Below, in pieces: positions 26,476 to 36,189 of a DNA stretch of 60,975 nucleotides. The number at the start of each line of letters is the position of its first letter. Position 1 is the first letter of the stretch. The DNA comes from Flavobacterium xanthum (GTDB taxonomy: Bacteria; Bacteroidota; Bacteroidia; Flavobacteriales; Flavobacteriaceae). The stretch spans positions 1-60,975 of the forward strand of contig NZ_FRBU01000023.1 of assembly GCF_900142695.1 (NCBI RefSeq), given 5' to 3'. A program made the translations under genes and the position numbers. A model generated the notes under the pieces. It searched no databases, was not told the origin of the DNA, and saw nothing but the letters and a program-made list of their open reading frames with translations.

Positions 26476-28327
26476 ATAAATCACTTAAGTGTTGATAGGA
26501 TCTGTTAATTTTAAAATCTGATTTTTTATTGTTTTTACGAACAATAAACTTTTTTTCTTCTAATTTATTAAAAATAGTTCTAATAGTTCTTTTAAAATTT
26601 TCAAACTTTTTTGAATCTTCGATTGATTTGTTTTCGGAGAAATAAATAAAGTTTCCGATGCTATTAGCGCCTAATATCTCATTTTGATTCCCAAATGTAG
26701 AATGTTGATAAATAGCATTTAAAACATTTTTATATTTATCTGGGAGTAGTTCAAAATCAGATTTAAAAATAGTGTTAAGTTTAGCTGAATAATCAGTTTC
26801 CGTTAAAACTCTATCAACAATATAAACTGGATAAATTTCCGTGCTATTATTATTTTTAATTAATAAACCTTTTTCTTCCAGATTTGAAATTATGTTTTTG
26901 TGATTATTATCGGAAGTTAAAAGTATTGTATAGCGATCTAAGCGATTTAAAGTTTCAGATTTATAAAAATAACTCAGTATTACGTTTTCCTCTTCACTTA
27001 ATTCTTTTCCATATTTTTCAGATAAATATCCAGCATAACATTTTAACCAAATTTCCATTTTATCGTCATAAACTTTTCCTTTAGGAACAAAAAGTTTAAT
27101 TTCATCTTCCGATAAAATATAATAAGGCATATCAATCAAATTTTCTAGACACGCATCTGTTAAAGAAGCTAAACCTTTTCCTTTTCCTTCCCATCTATTG
27201 AAACTTTTTAACAAGTCAGTAAGTTTAGGGTTTCTGGCATATTGTATTGGAATAATTCTTCTGATTTTTCCTTGATTTGTATCTACATGTAATCTTTGCT
27301 TTTCTTGAAAAGAACCTGGATTTTGAATCATCAAATTCTTATTAGGTCTGATCTCAATAATTATAAATCTATTACTTTTATAATCTCGATGAGCTAAGGC
27401 GTTATTAACAATTTCTCGAACTAAATCTTCTGGATATTCAGGTTGCGCCGTTCCTCCTTTTTCAGATGTTATGCCAACTTTAGTGTTTCTAAAAACAAAA
27501 TTTACACTTTTTTGGATTAAATCAATAATATTTTCCCTGTATATTTGCTTATCTTCAGCTATTTTGTTTTTAACTTCAACGTAACAATCTACCTCGCATT
27601 TTCCTTGAATATAATCTTCAACATAATCTCCGCAAACAAGCATTCCTAACAAGGTTGGACTACCTTCTCGAACAAAGCCTTTTCTATTTAAAAAAGGAAT
27701 AGCAGTAGTTAAATCAGCTTTTAAAGTCTCAACTTTTTTACCAATATTTAACTGTACTATATACTCATTTAGTTTTTCAATATTTATTAATTCAATAGAG
27801 GTATTTGGTACAATAGATAATTCTTGGGCATTTATTAATTCTATTTTTAGCTCCTCTTGTGCTTTAATTTCTTTCTCAGTTAATTTATGATCTCCAGTAA
27901 ATTTTCTTTTGTAAGCAATTTTATTATGATAAACAAATTTCTCGTCTTCTGGTAACTTTTCAACATATATTATGGCTACTTTTCCATCTAAAAAATCTCT
28001 AATTTCATAATTTGGAAAATAATTTAATAGATGCTTTGAATTTCCAAGTTTATCAGTAAATTTTGCGCTTAATTCTTTTAATTTATTTTCATCGTGATAA
28101 TTAAAACCAGTAAATTTATATTTCTTATCTCTAACATTTTCATTAATTCCAATGATTATATTTCCACCATTTGTGTTAAGAAAAGCGCACACAGTTGAAT
28201 AAAGTTCTGTCCATTTACCGTTGTTTGATAAGTCCTTTAATTCTATTCTTTCTGTTTCAACTTCTTTATAAGAATTGTTTTTTAAACAATGCTCGATTAT
28301 CTCTAAAGTTTTATCTATTAATGGCAT
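26459..28327 (-). CDS. AlbA_2 / HATPase_c_4 putative regulator or defence protein
   Basis: The 622-aa protein has an N-terminal AlbA_2 (Schlafen-like) domain, residues about 17-110 (ERIELKDLS, FLNTNGGNIIIGINE). A divergent GHKL ATPase domain follows (VREIVNNALAHRDY near residue 310, then IEIRPNKNLMIQNPG). The C-terminal half, about residues 430-622, looks like winged-helix segments (for example IRTIFNKLEEKKFIVRKNNKK). Related proteins are named putative DNA-binding or ATP-dependent helicase RecG-like and often occur in accessory or defence regions; the exact function is not established. The gene is an insertion between convergent lpd and fumC, bracketed by 123-bp direct repeats, and its stop codon lies inside the left repeat. 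Confidence 0.85.
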   Translation of the reverse strand: MPLIDKTLEIIEHCLKNNSYKEVETERIELKDLSNNGKWTELYSTVCAFLNTNGGNIIIGINENVRDKKYKFTGFNYHDENKLKELSAKFTDKLGNSKHLLNYFPNYEIRDFLDGKVAIIYVEKLPEDEKFVYHNKIAYKRKFTGDHKLTEKEIKAQEELKIELINAQELSIVPNTSIELINIEKLNEYIVQLNIGKKVETLKADLTTAIPFLNRKGFVREGSPTLLGMLVCGDYVEDYIQGKCEVDCYVEVKNKIAEDKQIYRENIIDLIQKSVNFVFRNTKVGITSEKGGTAQPEYPEDLVREIVNNALAHRDYKSNRFIIIEIRPNKNLMIQNPGSFQEKQRLHVDTNQGKIRRIIPIQYARNPKLTDLLKSFNRWEGKGKGLASLTDACLENLIDMPYYILSEDEIKLFVPKGKVYDDKMEIWLKCYAGYLSEKYGKELSEEENVILSYFYKSETLNRLDRYTILLTSDNNHKNIISNLEEKGLLIKNNNSTEIYPVYIVDRVLTETDYSAKLNTIFKSDFELLPDKYKNVLNAIYQHSTFGNQNEILGANSIGNFIYFSENKSIEDSKKFENFKRTIRTIFNKLEEKKFIVRKNNKKSDFKINRSYQHLSDLFENKT

Positions 28328-28407
28328 ATTGCAAAATATTATATTATATAGCCAAAGATATACATTTTAATAAAATTATAAATATTTAAAAAAGGTCAAA
28401 ATGTAAT

Positions 28408-28530
28408 ACGTGTAGTTAAAATTCAAATATTTTAAATACCGATTTACAAAATAATAAATCCCAAATTCCACAATGTATTAGTTGGAATTTGGGATTTTTT
28501 TATTTTGAGATTGACTAGATTTTATTTCAA
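28408..28530. repeat. direct repeat, right copy (lpd-fumC spacer)
   Basis: It starts with a copy of the lpd end (ACGTGTA) that is not part of any gene here, and ends with the real last codons and stop of fumC. It contains a second terminator stem (about 28453-28503). Confidence 0.9.
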
Positions 28531-29919
28531 ACTTCCCACCATATCTTCGGGTTTAACCCAAGCATCAAAATCTTCTGGTGTTACATAACCCAAACGCACC
28601 GCCTCTTCTTTTAATGTTGTTCCGTTTTTATGTGCCGTCTGAGCAATTTCAGCCGATTTGTAATATCCAATTTTAGTGTTCAAAGCAGTAACCAACATCA
28701 ACGAGTTATCGACTAATTCTTTGATTCGTTTGTAGTTTGGTTCAATACCTTGAGCACAATGTTCGTCAAAAGAAAGACACGCATCACCTAATAAACGGGC
28801 AGATTGTAAAAAGTTTGCTGCCATCAGAGGTTTAAAAACATTCAATTCATAATGACCTTGCATTCCGCCCACAGAAATAGCGACATCATTCCCCATAACT
28901 TGTGCGCAAACCATAGTCAAGGCCTCGCACTGCGTTGGATTTACTTTTCCTGGCATGATAGAAGAACCTGGTTCGTTTTCTGGAATAAGGATTTCTCCAA
29001 TTCCGGAGCGTGGTCCTGAAGCTAACATACGTACATCATTAGCAATTTTATTCAATGAAACGGCTAATTGTTTTAAAGCACCGTGTGTTTCTACAATTGC
29101 ATCATGTGCAGCCAAAGCTTCAAACTTATTTTCGGCTGTTACAAAGGGATGTCCTGTAAACTCCGCTATGTATTCCGCTACTTTTACGTCATATCCTTCT
29201 GGAGTATTCAATCCAGTTCCTACTGCTGTACCTCCTAAAGCTACTTCTGATAAGTGAGCTAACGTATTTTTAACTGCTTTTAAACCATAGTTTAATTGTG
29301 CTACATATCCTGAAATTTCTTGCCCCAATGTAAGCGGAGTAGCATCCATTAAATGCGTACGGCCAATTTTTACCACTGTTTTAAAATCAGTAGCCTTGGC
29401 GTGCAAAGTGTCTCTTAATTTTTCAACAGCAGGAATTGTAATCTCCACCACTGCTTTGTATGCGGCAATATGCATTCCAGTTGGGAACGTATCATTTGAA
29501 GATTGTGATTTGTTCACATCATCGTTTGCTTTAATGAATTGTTCGCCTTCGCCAATGTTCAATCCTTTTAATACCTGAGCGCGATTTGCAACTACTTCAT
29601 TTACGTTCATGTTACTCTGTGTTCCAGAACCTGTTTGCCAGATAACCAATGGAAATTCATTGTCTAGTTTACCAGCAAGGATTTCATCACAAACGGCAGC
29701 GATAGCATCTCGTTTTTCGATTGGTAAAACTCCTAAATCACAATTAGCGTAAGCAGCTGCTTTTTTTAGATAAGCGAAACCTTCTACGATTTCTTTTGGC
29801 ATCGAAGCGGACGGGCCAATCTTAAAATTATTACGAGAACGTTCTGTTTGTGCGCCCCAATACTTGTCAGCAGGAACCTGCACTTCACCCATGGTGTCTT
29901 TTTCTATTCTGAATTTCAT
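28522..29919 (-). CDS. fumC: class II fumarate hydratase
   Basis: The 465-aa enzyme of the TCA cycle interconverts fumarate and malate. I start it at the ATG at 29919 ([27 protein letters not shown]), the usual N-terminus; the frame is open further upstream only through repeat copy C. Motifs are [17 protein letters not shown], the active-site [16 protein letters not shown], and the superfamily signature [16 protein letters not shown]. It is convergent with lpd across the inserted AlbA_2 gene. Confidence 0.97.
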   Translation of the reverse strand: MKFRIEKDTMGEVQVPADKYWGAQTERSRNNFKIGPSASMPKEIVEGFAYLKKAAAYANCDLGVLPIEKRDAIAAVCDEILAGKLDNEFPLVIWQTGSGTQSNMNVNEVVANRAQVLKGLNIGEGEQFIKANDDVNKSQSSNDTFPTGMHIAAYKAVVEITIPAVEKLRDTLHAKATDFKTVVKIGRTHLMDATPLTLGQEISGYVAQLNYGLKAVKNTLAHLSEVALGGTAVGTGLNTPEGYDVKVAEYIAEFTGHPFVTAENKFEALAAHDAIVETHGALKQLAVSLNKIANDVRMLASGPRSGIGEILIPENEPGSSIMPGKVNPTQCEALTMVCAQVMGNDVAISVGGMQGHYELNVFKPLMAANFLQSARLLGDACLSFDEHCAQGIEPNYKRIKELVDNSLMLVTALNTKIGYYKSAEIAQTAHKNGTTLKEEAVRLGYVTPEDFDAWVKPEDMVGSLK

Positions 29920-29955
29920 GTTGATGTTATTTATAAATATGTAGTTTATTCGATT

Positions 29956-30036
29956 TTTAGCCGCGATGGAAATGGAAATCCTTTTCTTTTTTTCTTTAAA
30001 AAAGAAAAGATTGGAGTGTACAGCGGGAACAGCTCC
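29956..30036 (-). repeat. dispersed stem repeat, copy C
   Basis: Read on the minus strand it is GGAGCTGTTCCCGCTGTACACTCCAAT, CTTTTCTTT-loop-AAAGAAAAG, GATTTCCATTTCCATCGCGGCT. It starts about 37 bp upstream of the fumC start codon, in the sense orientation, so it may be in the fumC leader. Confidence 0.85.
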
Positions 30037-30107
30037 AAATTCTGAGTTCAAAAATACGGAAAATTCCTTTTTTATAAAAATTCATGGGTAGTTTTTATCC
30101 TTTTTTA

Positions 30108-30138
30108 TTGGTATGAAAAGGAATTAAACTTACATTTG
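30108..30138 (+). promoter_or_regulatory. promoter of small membrane protein gene
   Basis: TTG at 30108-30110, a 20-nt gap, and TACATTTG at 30131-30138 fit the Bacteroidota consensus. The predicted start near 30144 excludes an upstream ATG at 30136 as the start codon. Confidence 0.75.
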
Positions 30139-30165
30139 TGGCTACATTCAAAAATTCCGGAAAAC

Positions 30166-30339
30166 ATGTTTGAATTTTCACAGTATTTAGGCTTTTTACT
30201 TTTCTTAACCATTCTTACTATAGGATTTTGGTTGATGTTCTTTTTAGTTGGTTTCGTATCCTATTGGGTAGGTGGAGCAACTTGGGAAGCATACAAAGAG
30301 AAAAGAGATAAAAAGAAGCAAGAGCAACAAGCAGTATAA
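30166..30339 (+). CDS. small membrane protein, unknown function
   Basis: The 57-aa product from the ATG at 30166 has a long hydrophobic stretch (GFLLFLTILTIGFWLMFFLV, continuing to VSYWVGG) and a charged tail (KEKRDKKKQEQQ). It is probably one long or two short membrane helices with a cytosolic basic end. An ATG at 30136 is in frame but lies on the promoter element. The gene has its own promoter and terminator, so it is likely real. No family is recognised. Confidence 0.7.
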   Translation: MFEFSQYLGFLLFLTILTIGFWLMFFLVGFVSYWVGGATWEAYKEKRDKKKQEQQAV

Positions 30340-30351
30340 TCTGTTTTGTTA

Positions 30352-30387
30352 CAAAAAAAGGACCCGTTTTTACGAGTCCTTTTTTTA
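30352..30387 (+). terminator. terminator of small membrane protein gene
   Basis: AAAAAAAGGACCCG...CGAGTCCTTTTTTT forms a stem immediately after the gene. Confidence 0.85.
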
Positions 30388-30430
30388 TACATCTTAGTTT
30401 TTGAAATCGCATTTTTAATGGATACAAAAA

Positions 30431-30462
30431 AACAAGGACTCCTTTTCGGGAGTCCTTATTTT
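30431..30462 (-). terminator. terminator of receptor gene
   Basis: AAGGACTCC-TTTTC-GGGAGTCCTT with T-runs on both sides, a few bases after the receptor stop codon at 30464. Confidence 0.85.
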
Positions 30463-30463
30463 T

Positions 30464-32917
30464 TTATCCTTGATAGTCACCTTCACCTTCATTTTGATTT
30501 TGTCTAGGTCGTTCTCTTTCGTTTTTTGGTTTGTTAAAACGATACGTAAACGATAAACTAAACTGTCTTTCTCTCCATTGCATTTCACTATATGAATTTA
30601 CGATACCTGGAAGATTGTTTTCCATGATTCTTTTTCTCGAATTGAATACATCACTAATATTGAATGCAAGTGTTCCTTTTTCCTTCATGACATCTTTACT
30701 AAAAGCCAAGTTTGCTGCAAAAATGCCTAAACTTCTTCCTTGAGCATTATTTTGTGGACCGTTATAACTAGCATTTGTTTGCCAATCGATTTTGTATGGC
30801 AACGTGATTTTAGAGGTTAGTCTTGTAGACCAAGAAGTAGCTGTATTGTCAAAATTTTGTGAGATTTCATTATTGTTAAAGTCGGTATAAGTGAAATCAC
30901 CTTTTGTTTCGTTTCTAAAGAAATTGAAATTCCCATTTAATTTCCACCATTTGTAAGGAGAATAGTTTAAAGTAAATTCAAATCCTGTTCTGAATTCAGT
31001 AGCTAAATTGATAGGCGAGCTAATAAGTATAGGCGTACCATTGACAAAGTCACCAGATTCTCTTCGGGCAAATTGAAACGAATCATTTGTTTTGTTTAAA
31101 TATAAGGAAGTGTTGAATGTTAATTTATCCCATCTTTTGATATAACCAAAATCAATAGCATCAGTAAATGCTGGATCTAAATCAGGATTTCCAACAAAAA
31201 TATTGATATTACTGGATAAGTTACTGAAAGGATTTAAGAATCGGCCTCTAGGTCTTTGGATTCTGCGACTGTAACTTACTGAAGTGCTACTTTTATCTGA
31301 AATTTCATAAGTGAAGAAAGCACTAGGGAAGAAATTATTGTATTTTTTAGTATTGAAATCATTCGTAGCTAATTGGTTAATTTCAATATTTGAATCTTCA
31401 AAACGTAACCCAAAAAGGGCTGAGAATTTATTGATTTTCACACCATATTGAGTATAAAGAGCATTTACTTTTTCTTTATATTCTAATGTATTAGTAAAGT
31501 TGTTGTTAATTACTCCGTCATTATCCACTTGATAATCCGTTAGTAATTTTGAAAAATCACCGCGATATCCTGCTTCAAACTGACTTCCTTTTCCAAAAGG
31601 TAAAACATAATCCATTTGAAGTAAATTTCTACTTTGAGTTTGATCATTTCGAGTATTATCAAATGTAACCAAATTTGTTCTAGAGTCTTTATCTGTAATT
31701 ATAGCATTATTGATATCATCATTAGTAGAAAAGGATCCGTCAATTGACAATTTGTGTCCGTCTTTTTTGAATTTTTTTATGAAGTTGGTAGCAAATTCTA
31801 CATTTTCACTGTCGCTATTTTCATCATTTACTCGATTGCGTGTGTAATCAAAATTAAAACCTGAATCATAATAATCTTGAAAAACGTCATCTCTATTCTT
31901 TCCATTACTTTTACGGTAATTAATAGAATTTGTCCATGATGTTGATTTGTTCAAATACCATTCTACACCAAAATTCCCATTGTAGCCTTTATTGTTTCTT
32001 TCGTTTTCTCTGGTTTCGTAGATGTAATCTCGAGTTGTATTGTCAGCATTTAAATATCTAGAGTTTGTAAAAGCATTTCCAGGATTATTACGATCATTGT
32101 AAGCTTGAGTGGTAAAAATATTAAAATTGTCTGATTTATAATTTAAAGTACCGCTTAAACCGTAATTTTCAGGATACCCCGTTGAGGCAATAAAGGTTCC
32201 ATTTAAACCTAAATTTTTACCTTTTTTTAAGATAATATTTAAAAGACCCCCACCACCTTCAGCATCATATCGAGCGGATGGGTTGGTAATTACTTCTACT
32301 TTTTCAATGGCATCAGCCGGTATTAAACGTAATGCTTCAGCTATGTTTATCGCATTTGATGGTTTTCCATCTATCAATACTCTAACATTTTCATTTCCAC
32401 GCAGGCTTATGTTCCCCTCAACATCAACTGCAACCGAAGGAATATTATCCAAAACATCACTTACCGTTCCGCCTTTTACCATAAGGTCACTACCTACATT
32501 ATATACTTTTTTATCTAATTTGATTTCAACGGTAGTTTTTTCAGAACGAATAATAACCTCGTTCAATTGATTTACATCTTCCTCTAAACTAATTAAGCCT
32601 AAACTTGTATTGGATTTTAGGTTTTTTTGTTTGATTTCTTTTACCTTGAAAGAGATGAACTCAATTTTTATGTCATAAACACCTGGTGTAACCTCGATAT
32701 CAAATTCTCCTTTTGGATTTGTGATACCTCCTGCAACTGGTTTGGGATTGTTAGGAACCAAAAATGTAATGGTTGCATATTCTAAAGGTTGATTGCTTAT
32801 TTTTTCTACCACTCTTCCCGAAATTTTGATTTTTGGGACTGTAGGTGCTTGTTGGGCAAAACTAAAAAAGGTGTTAAATGAGAGAACAAGAAGTAAAATA
32901 GATTTTATTTTTTTCAT
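30464..32917 (-). CDS. outer membrane receptor, TonB-type beta barrel
   Basis: The 817-aa protein, counted from MKKIKSILLLVLSF at 32917, has a signal peptide ending SFAQ. A carboxypeptidase-regulatory-like beta-sandwich follows (ISGRVVEKISNQPLEYATITF, residues about 30-120). Next is a plug domain (SDVLDNIPSVAVDVEGNISLRGNENVRVLIDG split over about 150-185, then EKVEVITNPSARYDAEGGGGLLNIIL). The rest is a long beta barrel ending in FRYNKP-like FSLSFTYRF. It belongs to the outer-membrane-beta-barrel group related to TonB receptors, not to a SusC with a SusD partner. The ligand is unknown; no neighbouring gene suggests one. Arg/Pro/Gln/Glu-rich residues form the last tail. Confidence 0.9.
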   Translation of the reverse strand: MKKIKSILLLVLSFNTFFSFAQQAPTVPKIKISGRVVEKISNQPLEYATITFLVPNNPKPVAGGITNPKGEFDIEVTPGVYDIKIEFISFKVKEIKQKNLKSNTSLGLISLEEDVNQLNEVIIRSEKTTVEIKLDKKVYNVGSDLMVKGGTVSDVLDNIPSVAVDVEGNISLRGNENVRVLIDGKPSNAINIAEALRLIPADAIEKVEVITNPSARYDAEGGGGLLNIILKKGKNLGLNGTFIASTGYPENYGLSGTLNYKSDNFNIFTTQAYNDRNNPGNAFTNSRYLNADNTTRDYIYETRENERNNKGYNGNFGVEWYLNKSTSWTNSINYRKSNGKNRDDVFQDYYDSGFNFDYTRNRVNDENSDSENVEFATNFIKKFKKDGHKLSIDGSFSTNDDINNAIITDKDSRTNLVTFDNTRNDQTQSRNLLQMDYVLPFGKGSQFEAGYRGDFSKLLTDYQVDNDGVINNNFTNTLEYKEKVNALYTQYGVKINKFSALFGLRFEDSNIEINQLATNDFNTKKYNNFFPSAFFTYEISDKSSTSVSYSRRIQRPRGRFLNPFSNLSSNINIFVGNPDLDPAFTDAIDFGYIKRWDKLTFNTSLYLNKTNDSFQFARRESGDFVNGTPILISSPINLATEFRTGFEFTLNYSPYKWWKLNGNFNFFRNETKGDFTYTDFNNNEISQNFDNTATSWSTRLTSKITLPYKIDWQTNASYNGPQNNAQGRSLGIFAANLAFSKDVMKEKGTLAFNISDVFNSRKRIMENNLPGIVNSYSEMQWRERQFSLSFTYRFNKPKNERERPRQNQNEGEGDYQG

Positions 32918-33015
32918 TACTATAAACATTGGTTAAACAACGTTAGACGTTAAAAGTTGGTTTTTGTTTAATGCCTACTGTCATAAAAAAATGTTAAATT
33001 TAAATAATTGAAATG

Positions 33016-33360
33016 TTATGAGATGAACGTACTAACTTTTACTAAATCTCGTCCTATAATTGCCTTACTTCCCTTGACTACAATAGGTATTTCAATTAGA
33101 ATCGGATTCGATATCATAGCTAGAATAATTTGTTTGTCATCTAATTTTTGATCTTTATAATTTTCGATCCAAATTTTTTCTTTTTGCCTTACTAACGCAA
33201 TTGGTTTTATATTTAGTTTTTCAATAATAGTAGCCAGCTCATCAAATGAAGGTGGATGGGTCAGATAGTGGATGACTTCAAACTCTAGGTTCGAATTTTG
33301 CATAAGTGCTAAACATTGTCTGGATTTTCCGCAGCGGGAATTATGGTATATTTGTAGCAT
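33016..33360 (-). CDS. ArsC family reductase (arsenate reductase-like)
   Basis: The 114-aa thioredoxin-fold protein has Cys10 in YHNSRCGKSRQCL, matching the catalytic Cys of glutaredoxin-linked ArsC. It also has a cis-Pro-type segment NPILIEIPIVVKGSKAIIGR with the arginine used for oxyanion binding. Such genes without an ars operon are often general reductases of the YfgD type, so arsenate as substrate is uncertain. It stands alone. Confidence 0.88.
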   Translation of the reverse strand: MLQIYHNSRCGKSRQCLALMQNSNLEFEVIHYLTHPPSFDELATIIEKLNIKPIALVRQKEKIWIENYKDQKLDDKQIILAMISNPILIEIPIVVKGSKAIIGRDLVKVSTFIS

Positions 33361-33465
33361 GTAAACTTATATTTTGTTTGTTACGGTTTTTAAAACAAGG
33401 AACTTTATCCTGTAACAAAAATAAGGTTTGTTAAACTAATCAGGTATATAATTAAAGTAAAATTC

Positions 33466-34377
33466 ATGTTTATAGAACAAGGTGTAAAGTCAGAAAATAG
33501 ATTTTGGAAGTATATTTGGGGTTCGGTATTACTCGTTTTAGCTTCACTAATAGGTCAGATGCTATTTGTTGCGGCTTTGTTTTATGAAACATTCACCAAT
33601 GGCACATCATACCCAACAAATAATGAGGCATTAATGAGGTTTTTTGAGCCTAATGTAACCTTATTTTTAATATTGATTTCATTTGTTTTTATTATGCTTG
33701 GTGTTGTTTTAGTAGTACGCTATTTACACAATCAAACCCTACTATCTGTAACTACTGCTAGAAGTAAAGTGGACTGGAATCGAATCTTTTTTTCTTTTTC
33801 ACTTTGGTCCGCAATTACAATAGTCTCTACGTTGTCTTTTTATTTTTATGAACCCAACGACTTTGTAATCAATTTTAAACCAATTCCTTTTGTAATTCTT
33901 GTTATTATTGGAACGCTACTTATTCCAGTACAAACCAGTTCTGAAGAATATATTTTTAGAGGATATTTGATGCAGGGTTTTGCTAATTTGTCTAAAAACA
34001 AATGGTTTCCTCTTCTAATGACCTCCCTTATTTTTGGTGGGATGCATATCTTTAATCCTGAAGTGGATAAAATTGGCTACATTATTTTGGTTTATTATAT
34101 CGGAACAGGCTTGTTTCTAGGGATTATTACGCTTATGGATGAGGGATTGGAGCTCGCCTTAGGGTTTCACGCTGCTAATAATTTGGTTGGCGCTTTACTC
34201 GTCACTTCGGATTGGTCTGCCTTCCAGACACATTCTATTTTCAAAGATGTTTCAGACCCTTCAGCAGGTTTTGATGTTATTCTTCCGGTAATTATTATTT
34301 ACCCGATACTTTTATTTATCTTTAGTAAAAAATACAACTGGACCAACTGGAAAGAAAAATTAACAGAAAAAATTTAA
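33466..34377 (+). CDS. CPBP family intramembrane metalloprotease
   Basis: The 303-aa membrane protein has about eight hydrophobic segments. It carries the CPBP (Abi) motifs: EEYIFRG (the EExxxR motif), FGGMHIFNP, and GFHAANNLVGA, all thought to form the metal site. Family members process prenylated or signal-like peptides in the membrane. It lies 39 bp upstream of menE in the same direction, so co-transcription is likely. Confidence 0.9.
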   Translation: MFIEQGVKSENRFWKYIWGSVLLVLASLIGQMLFVAALFYETFTNGTSYPTNNEALMRFFEPNVTLFLILISFVFIMLGVVLVVRYLHNQTLLSVTTARSKVDWNRIFFSFSLWSAITIVSTLSFYFYEPNDFVINFKPIPFVILVIIGTLLIPVQTSSEEYIFRGYLMQGFANLSKNKWFPLLMTSLIFGGMHIFNPEVDKIGYIILVYYIGTGLFLGIITLMDEGLELALGFHAANNLVGALLVTSDWSAFQTHSIFKDVSDPSAGFDVILPVIIIYPILLFIFSKKYNWTNWKEKLTEKI

Positions 34378-34416
34378 TATGTTTATTTTTTCAATATCTT
34401 AATAAATCACATAACC

Positions 34417-35466
34417 ATGATCAATACTATAACCTATAATAATGTCCATAATTTATTTAAATTGAATGGATTTCATTTGAACCGCAATGATTTGTGCAGA
34501 GTAGCTTATAGCTTTATCAAAGAAGGGGAGGAGTTCGAAAAAGCAGTTGGTGATTTTATTCTTGATTGGTTTGATGCTAAGTCCTATCTGGAAATGAATA
34601 CCTCTGGAACTACAGGAACTCCTAAACTAATCCGAATTGAAAAGCAGGCAATGGTCAATTCAGCGATAGCAACAGGAGATTTTTTCGGTTTAAAACCAGG
34701 AGATAAAGCATTGCACTGTTTACCTACTAAATACATCGCTGGAAAAATGATGTTTGTAAGAAGCTTTATTTTAGGTCTCGATATTGATTTTGTAGCACCA
34801 AGTGCACATCCTTTGCTAGATAATAATTGTAAATATGATTTTGTTGCTATGGTGCCTTTGCAAGCTCAAAATTCTTTATCGGAATTAGAAAACGTAAAAA
34901 AAGTAATCATTGGTGGTGCAAAAGTGAATAATGTACTTGAAAAAGCACTAGCAAAACTGAAAACAAAAGTGTATGAAACCTATGGTATGACTGAAACAAT
35001 CACTCATATCGCTGCAAAGCAAATAGGAGCCGAAGCTTTTTCAGTTTTACCAAATGTAAAAATTGCCAAGGATGAGCGAAATTGTCTCGTAATTGATGCT
35101 CCTGAAATTTCAAAAGGGTCAATTGTAACCAATGATCTTGTGGCATTAGTTGGCGAGAACCAATTTATGTTTTTGGGAAGAATGGATAATATAATCAACA
35201 GCGGCGGAATCAAATTGATACCAGAGAAAATTGAAGCAAAATTATCTCATAAGATTCATGCTAGATTTTTTGTCACGGGAATTCAAGATACTGATTTAGG
35301 CGAGAAATTAGCTTTAATAATAGAGGGTGAAGAGCAAGTTCTAGAAGATACTATTTTTGAAGGCTTAGATAAATATGAAAAACCGAAAGAAATTTTTTAT
35401 GTGGCAAAATTTAAAGAGACTGAAAACGGAAAAATTAAACGTAAAGAAATTGTAGAAGGTATTTAA
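34417..35466 (+). CDS. menE: AMP-binding protein, O-succinylbenzoate-CoA ligase-like
   Basis: The 349-aa acyl-adenylating enzyme carries the P-loop MNTSGTTGTPKLIRIEKQ, A5 motif KVYETYGMTETITHIA, and FLGRMDNIINSGGIKLIPEKIE; the C-terminal catalytic Lys is near GKIKRKEI. It is shorter than typical MenE (about 450-500) but similar short forms occur in flavobacteria, which rely on menaquinone. It follows the CPBP protease gene. No other men gene is in the window, so the substrate is assigned by family resemblance. Confidence 0.8.
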   Translation: MINTITYNNVHNLFKLNGFHLNRNDLCRVAYSFIKEGEEFEKAVGDFILDWFDAKSYLEMNTSGTTGTPKLIRIEKQAMVNSAIATGDFFGLKPGDKALHCLPTKYIAGKMMFVRSFILGLDIDFVAPSAHPLLDNNCKYDFVAMVPLQAQNSLSELENVKKVIIGGAKVNNVLEKALAKLKTKVYETYGMTETITHIAAKQIGAEAFSVLPNVKIAKDERNCLVIDAPEISKGSIVTNDLVALVGENQFMFLGRMDNIINSGGIKLIPEKIEAKLSHKIHARFFVTGIQDTDLGEKLALIIEGEEQVLEDTIFEGLDKYEKPKEIFYVAKFKETENGKIKRKEIVEGI

Positions 35467-35493
35467 AGAAACTACTTATTTCATTATCCTAAT

Positions 35494-35530
35494 AAAAAAA
35501 GCATCTGTTTCACACAAGATGCTTTTTTTA
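35494..35530. terminator. bidirectional terminator, menE and OMP-like gene
   Basis: AAAAAAAGCATCT and AGATGCTTTTTTT form a 13-bp stem between convergent genes. Confidence 0.88.
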
Positions 35531-35556
35531 TTAGGACCGTTTTTAGCTTTAAAAGA

Positions 35557-36189
35557 CTAGTTTAAAAAGCGGTAATTTAGTTTGAATCCAAGACTATTTT
35601 CAGCATGGCCAAGAGCTAAGAATTGAGTTAAATTCATGGATATACCTATTTTATTTATTTTAGGATTGATAACAAAATACCTTCCTACGTACAAACCGGA
35701 ACACAGTCCGAATTGCTGATCACTAGCATATTCTGACACAAAACCTAGTCCAATCTTTGGATCTTCATCTGAAAGTGCATAACCAATACCCGTTTCTATA
35801 CCCCAAAACCAATGCGAATTCATATTAAATTGAATGTTGGGTTTAAGGCAAAACAGACTGAAATTATTGTGACTGGCTCTTTCTGCGAGCGTACTTTCGG
35901 CGGTTAGTATTCGCGTGTTTTTTTTAATGAATCGATAATCATAGTCAAAACGAATGCCTAGTTCTACTTTTCGGGAAACTATTTTTCCAACTCTAGCGTT
36001 TATGCCAATTCCCAACCTGTGGGTTCTATACATTTCTATATGTACTGGTAAGGAAGCGTTGATTCCAGATTCAAAATAAACGGATTTCCTTTCATTTGTA
36101 GCATTGGATGACTCTCCATTAGTTTGGGCAACAATAAACTGACCAAGGAATAGTGCAGTAGCAAGTAGTAAAACCGAAATCTTTTTCAT
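35557..36189 (-). CDS. exported protein, probable outer-membrane beta barrel
   Basis: The 210-aa product has a signal peptide (VLLLATALFLGQFIVAQ). The rest has alternating polar/hydrophobic strands ending with an aromatic terminus (LNYRFLN), typical of small outer-membrane barrels. I recognise no specific family. It is monocistronic, convergent with menE. Confidence 0.65.
   Translation of the reverse strand: MKKISVLLLATALFLGQFIVAQTNGESSNATNERKSVYFESGINASLPVHIEMYRTHRLGIGINARVGKIVSRKVELGIRFDYDYRFIKKNTRILTAESTLAERASHNNFSLFCLKPNIQFNMNSHWFWGIETGIGYALSDEDPKIGLGFVSEYASDQQFGLCSGLYVGRYFVINPKINKIGISMNLTQFLALGHAENSLGFKLNYRFLN

Noticed and set aside
26459..28327. AlbA_2 gene as part of a transposon
   Set aside because: No transposase, and the flanking repeats are direct and contain host gene ends, not inverted IS ends.
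29920..30051. 44-codon N-terminal extension of fumC
   Set aside because: It is translated from repeat copy C and low-complexity sequence; FumC homologues begin at MKFRIEKD.
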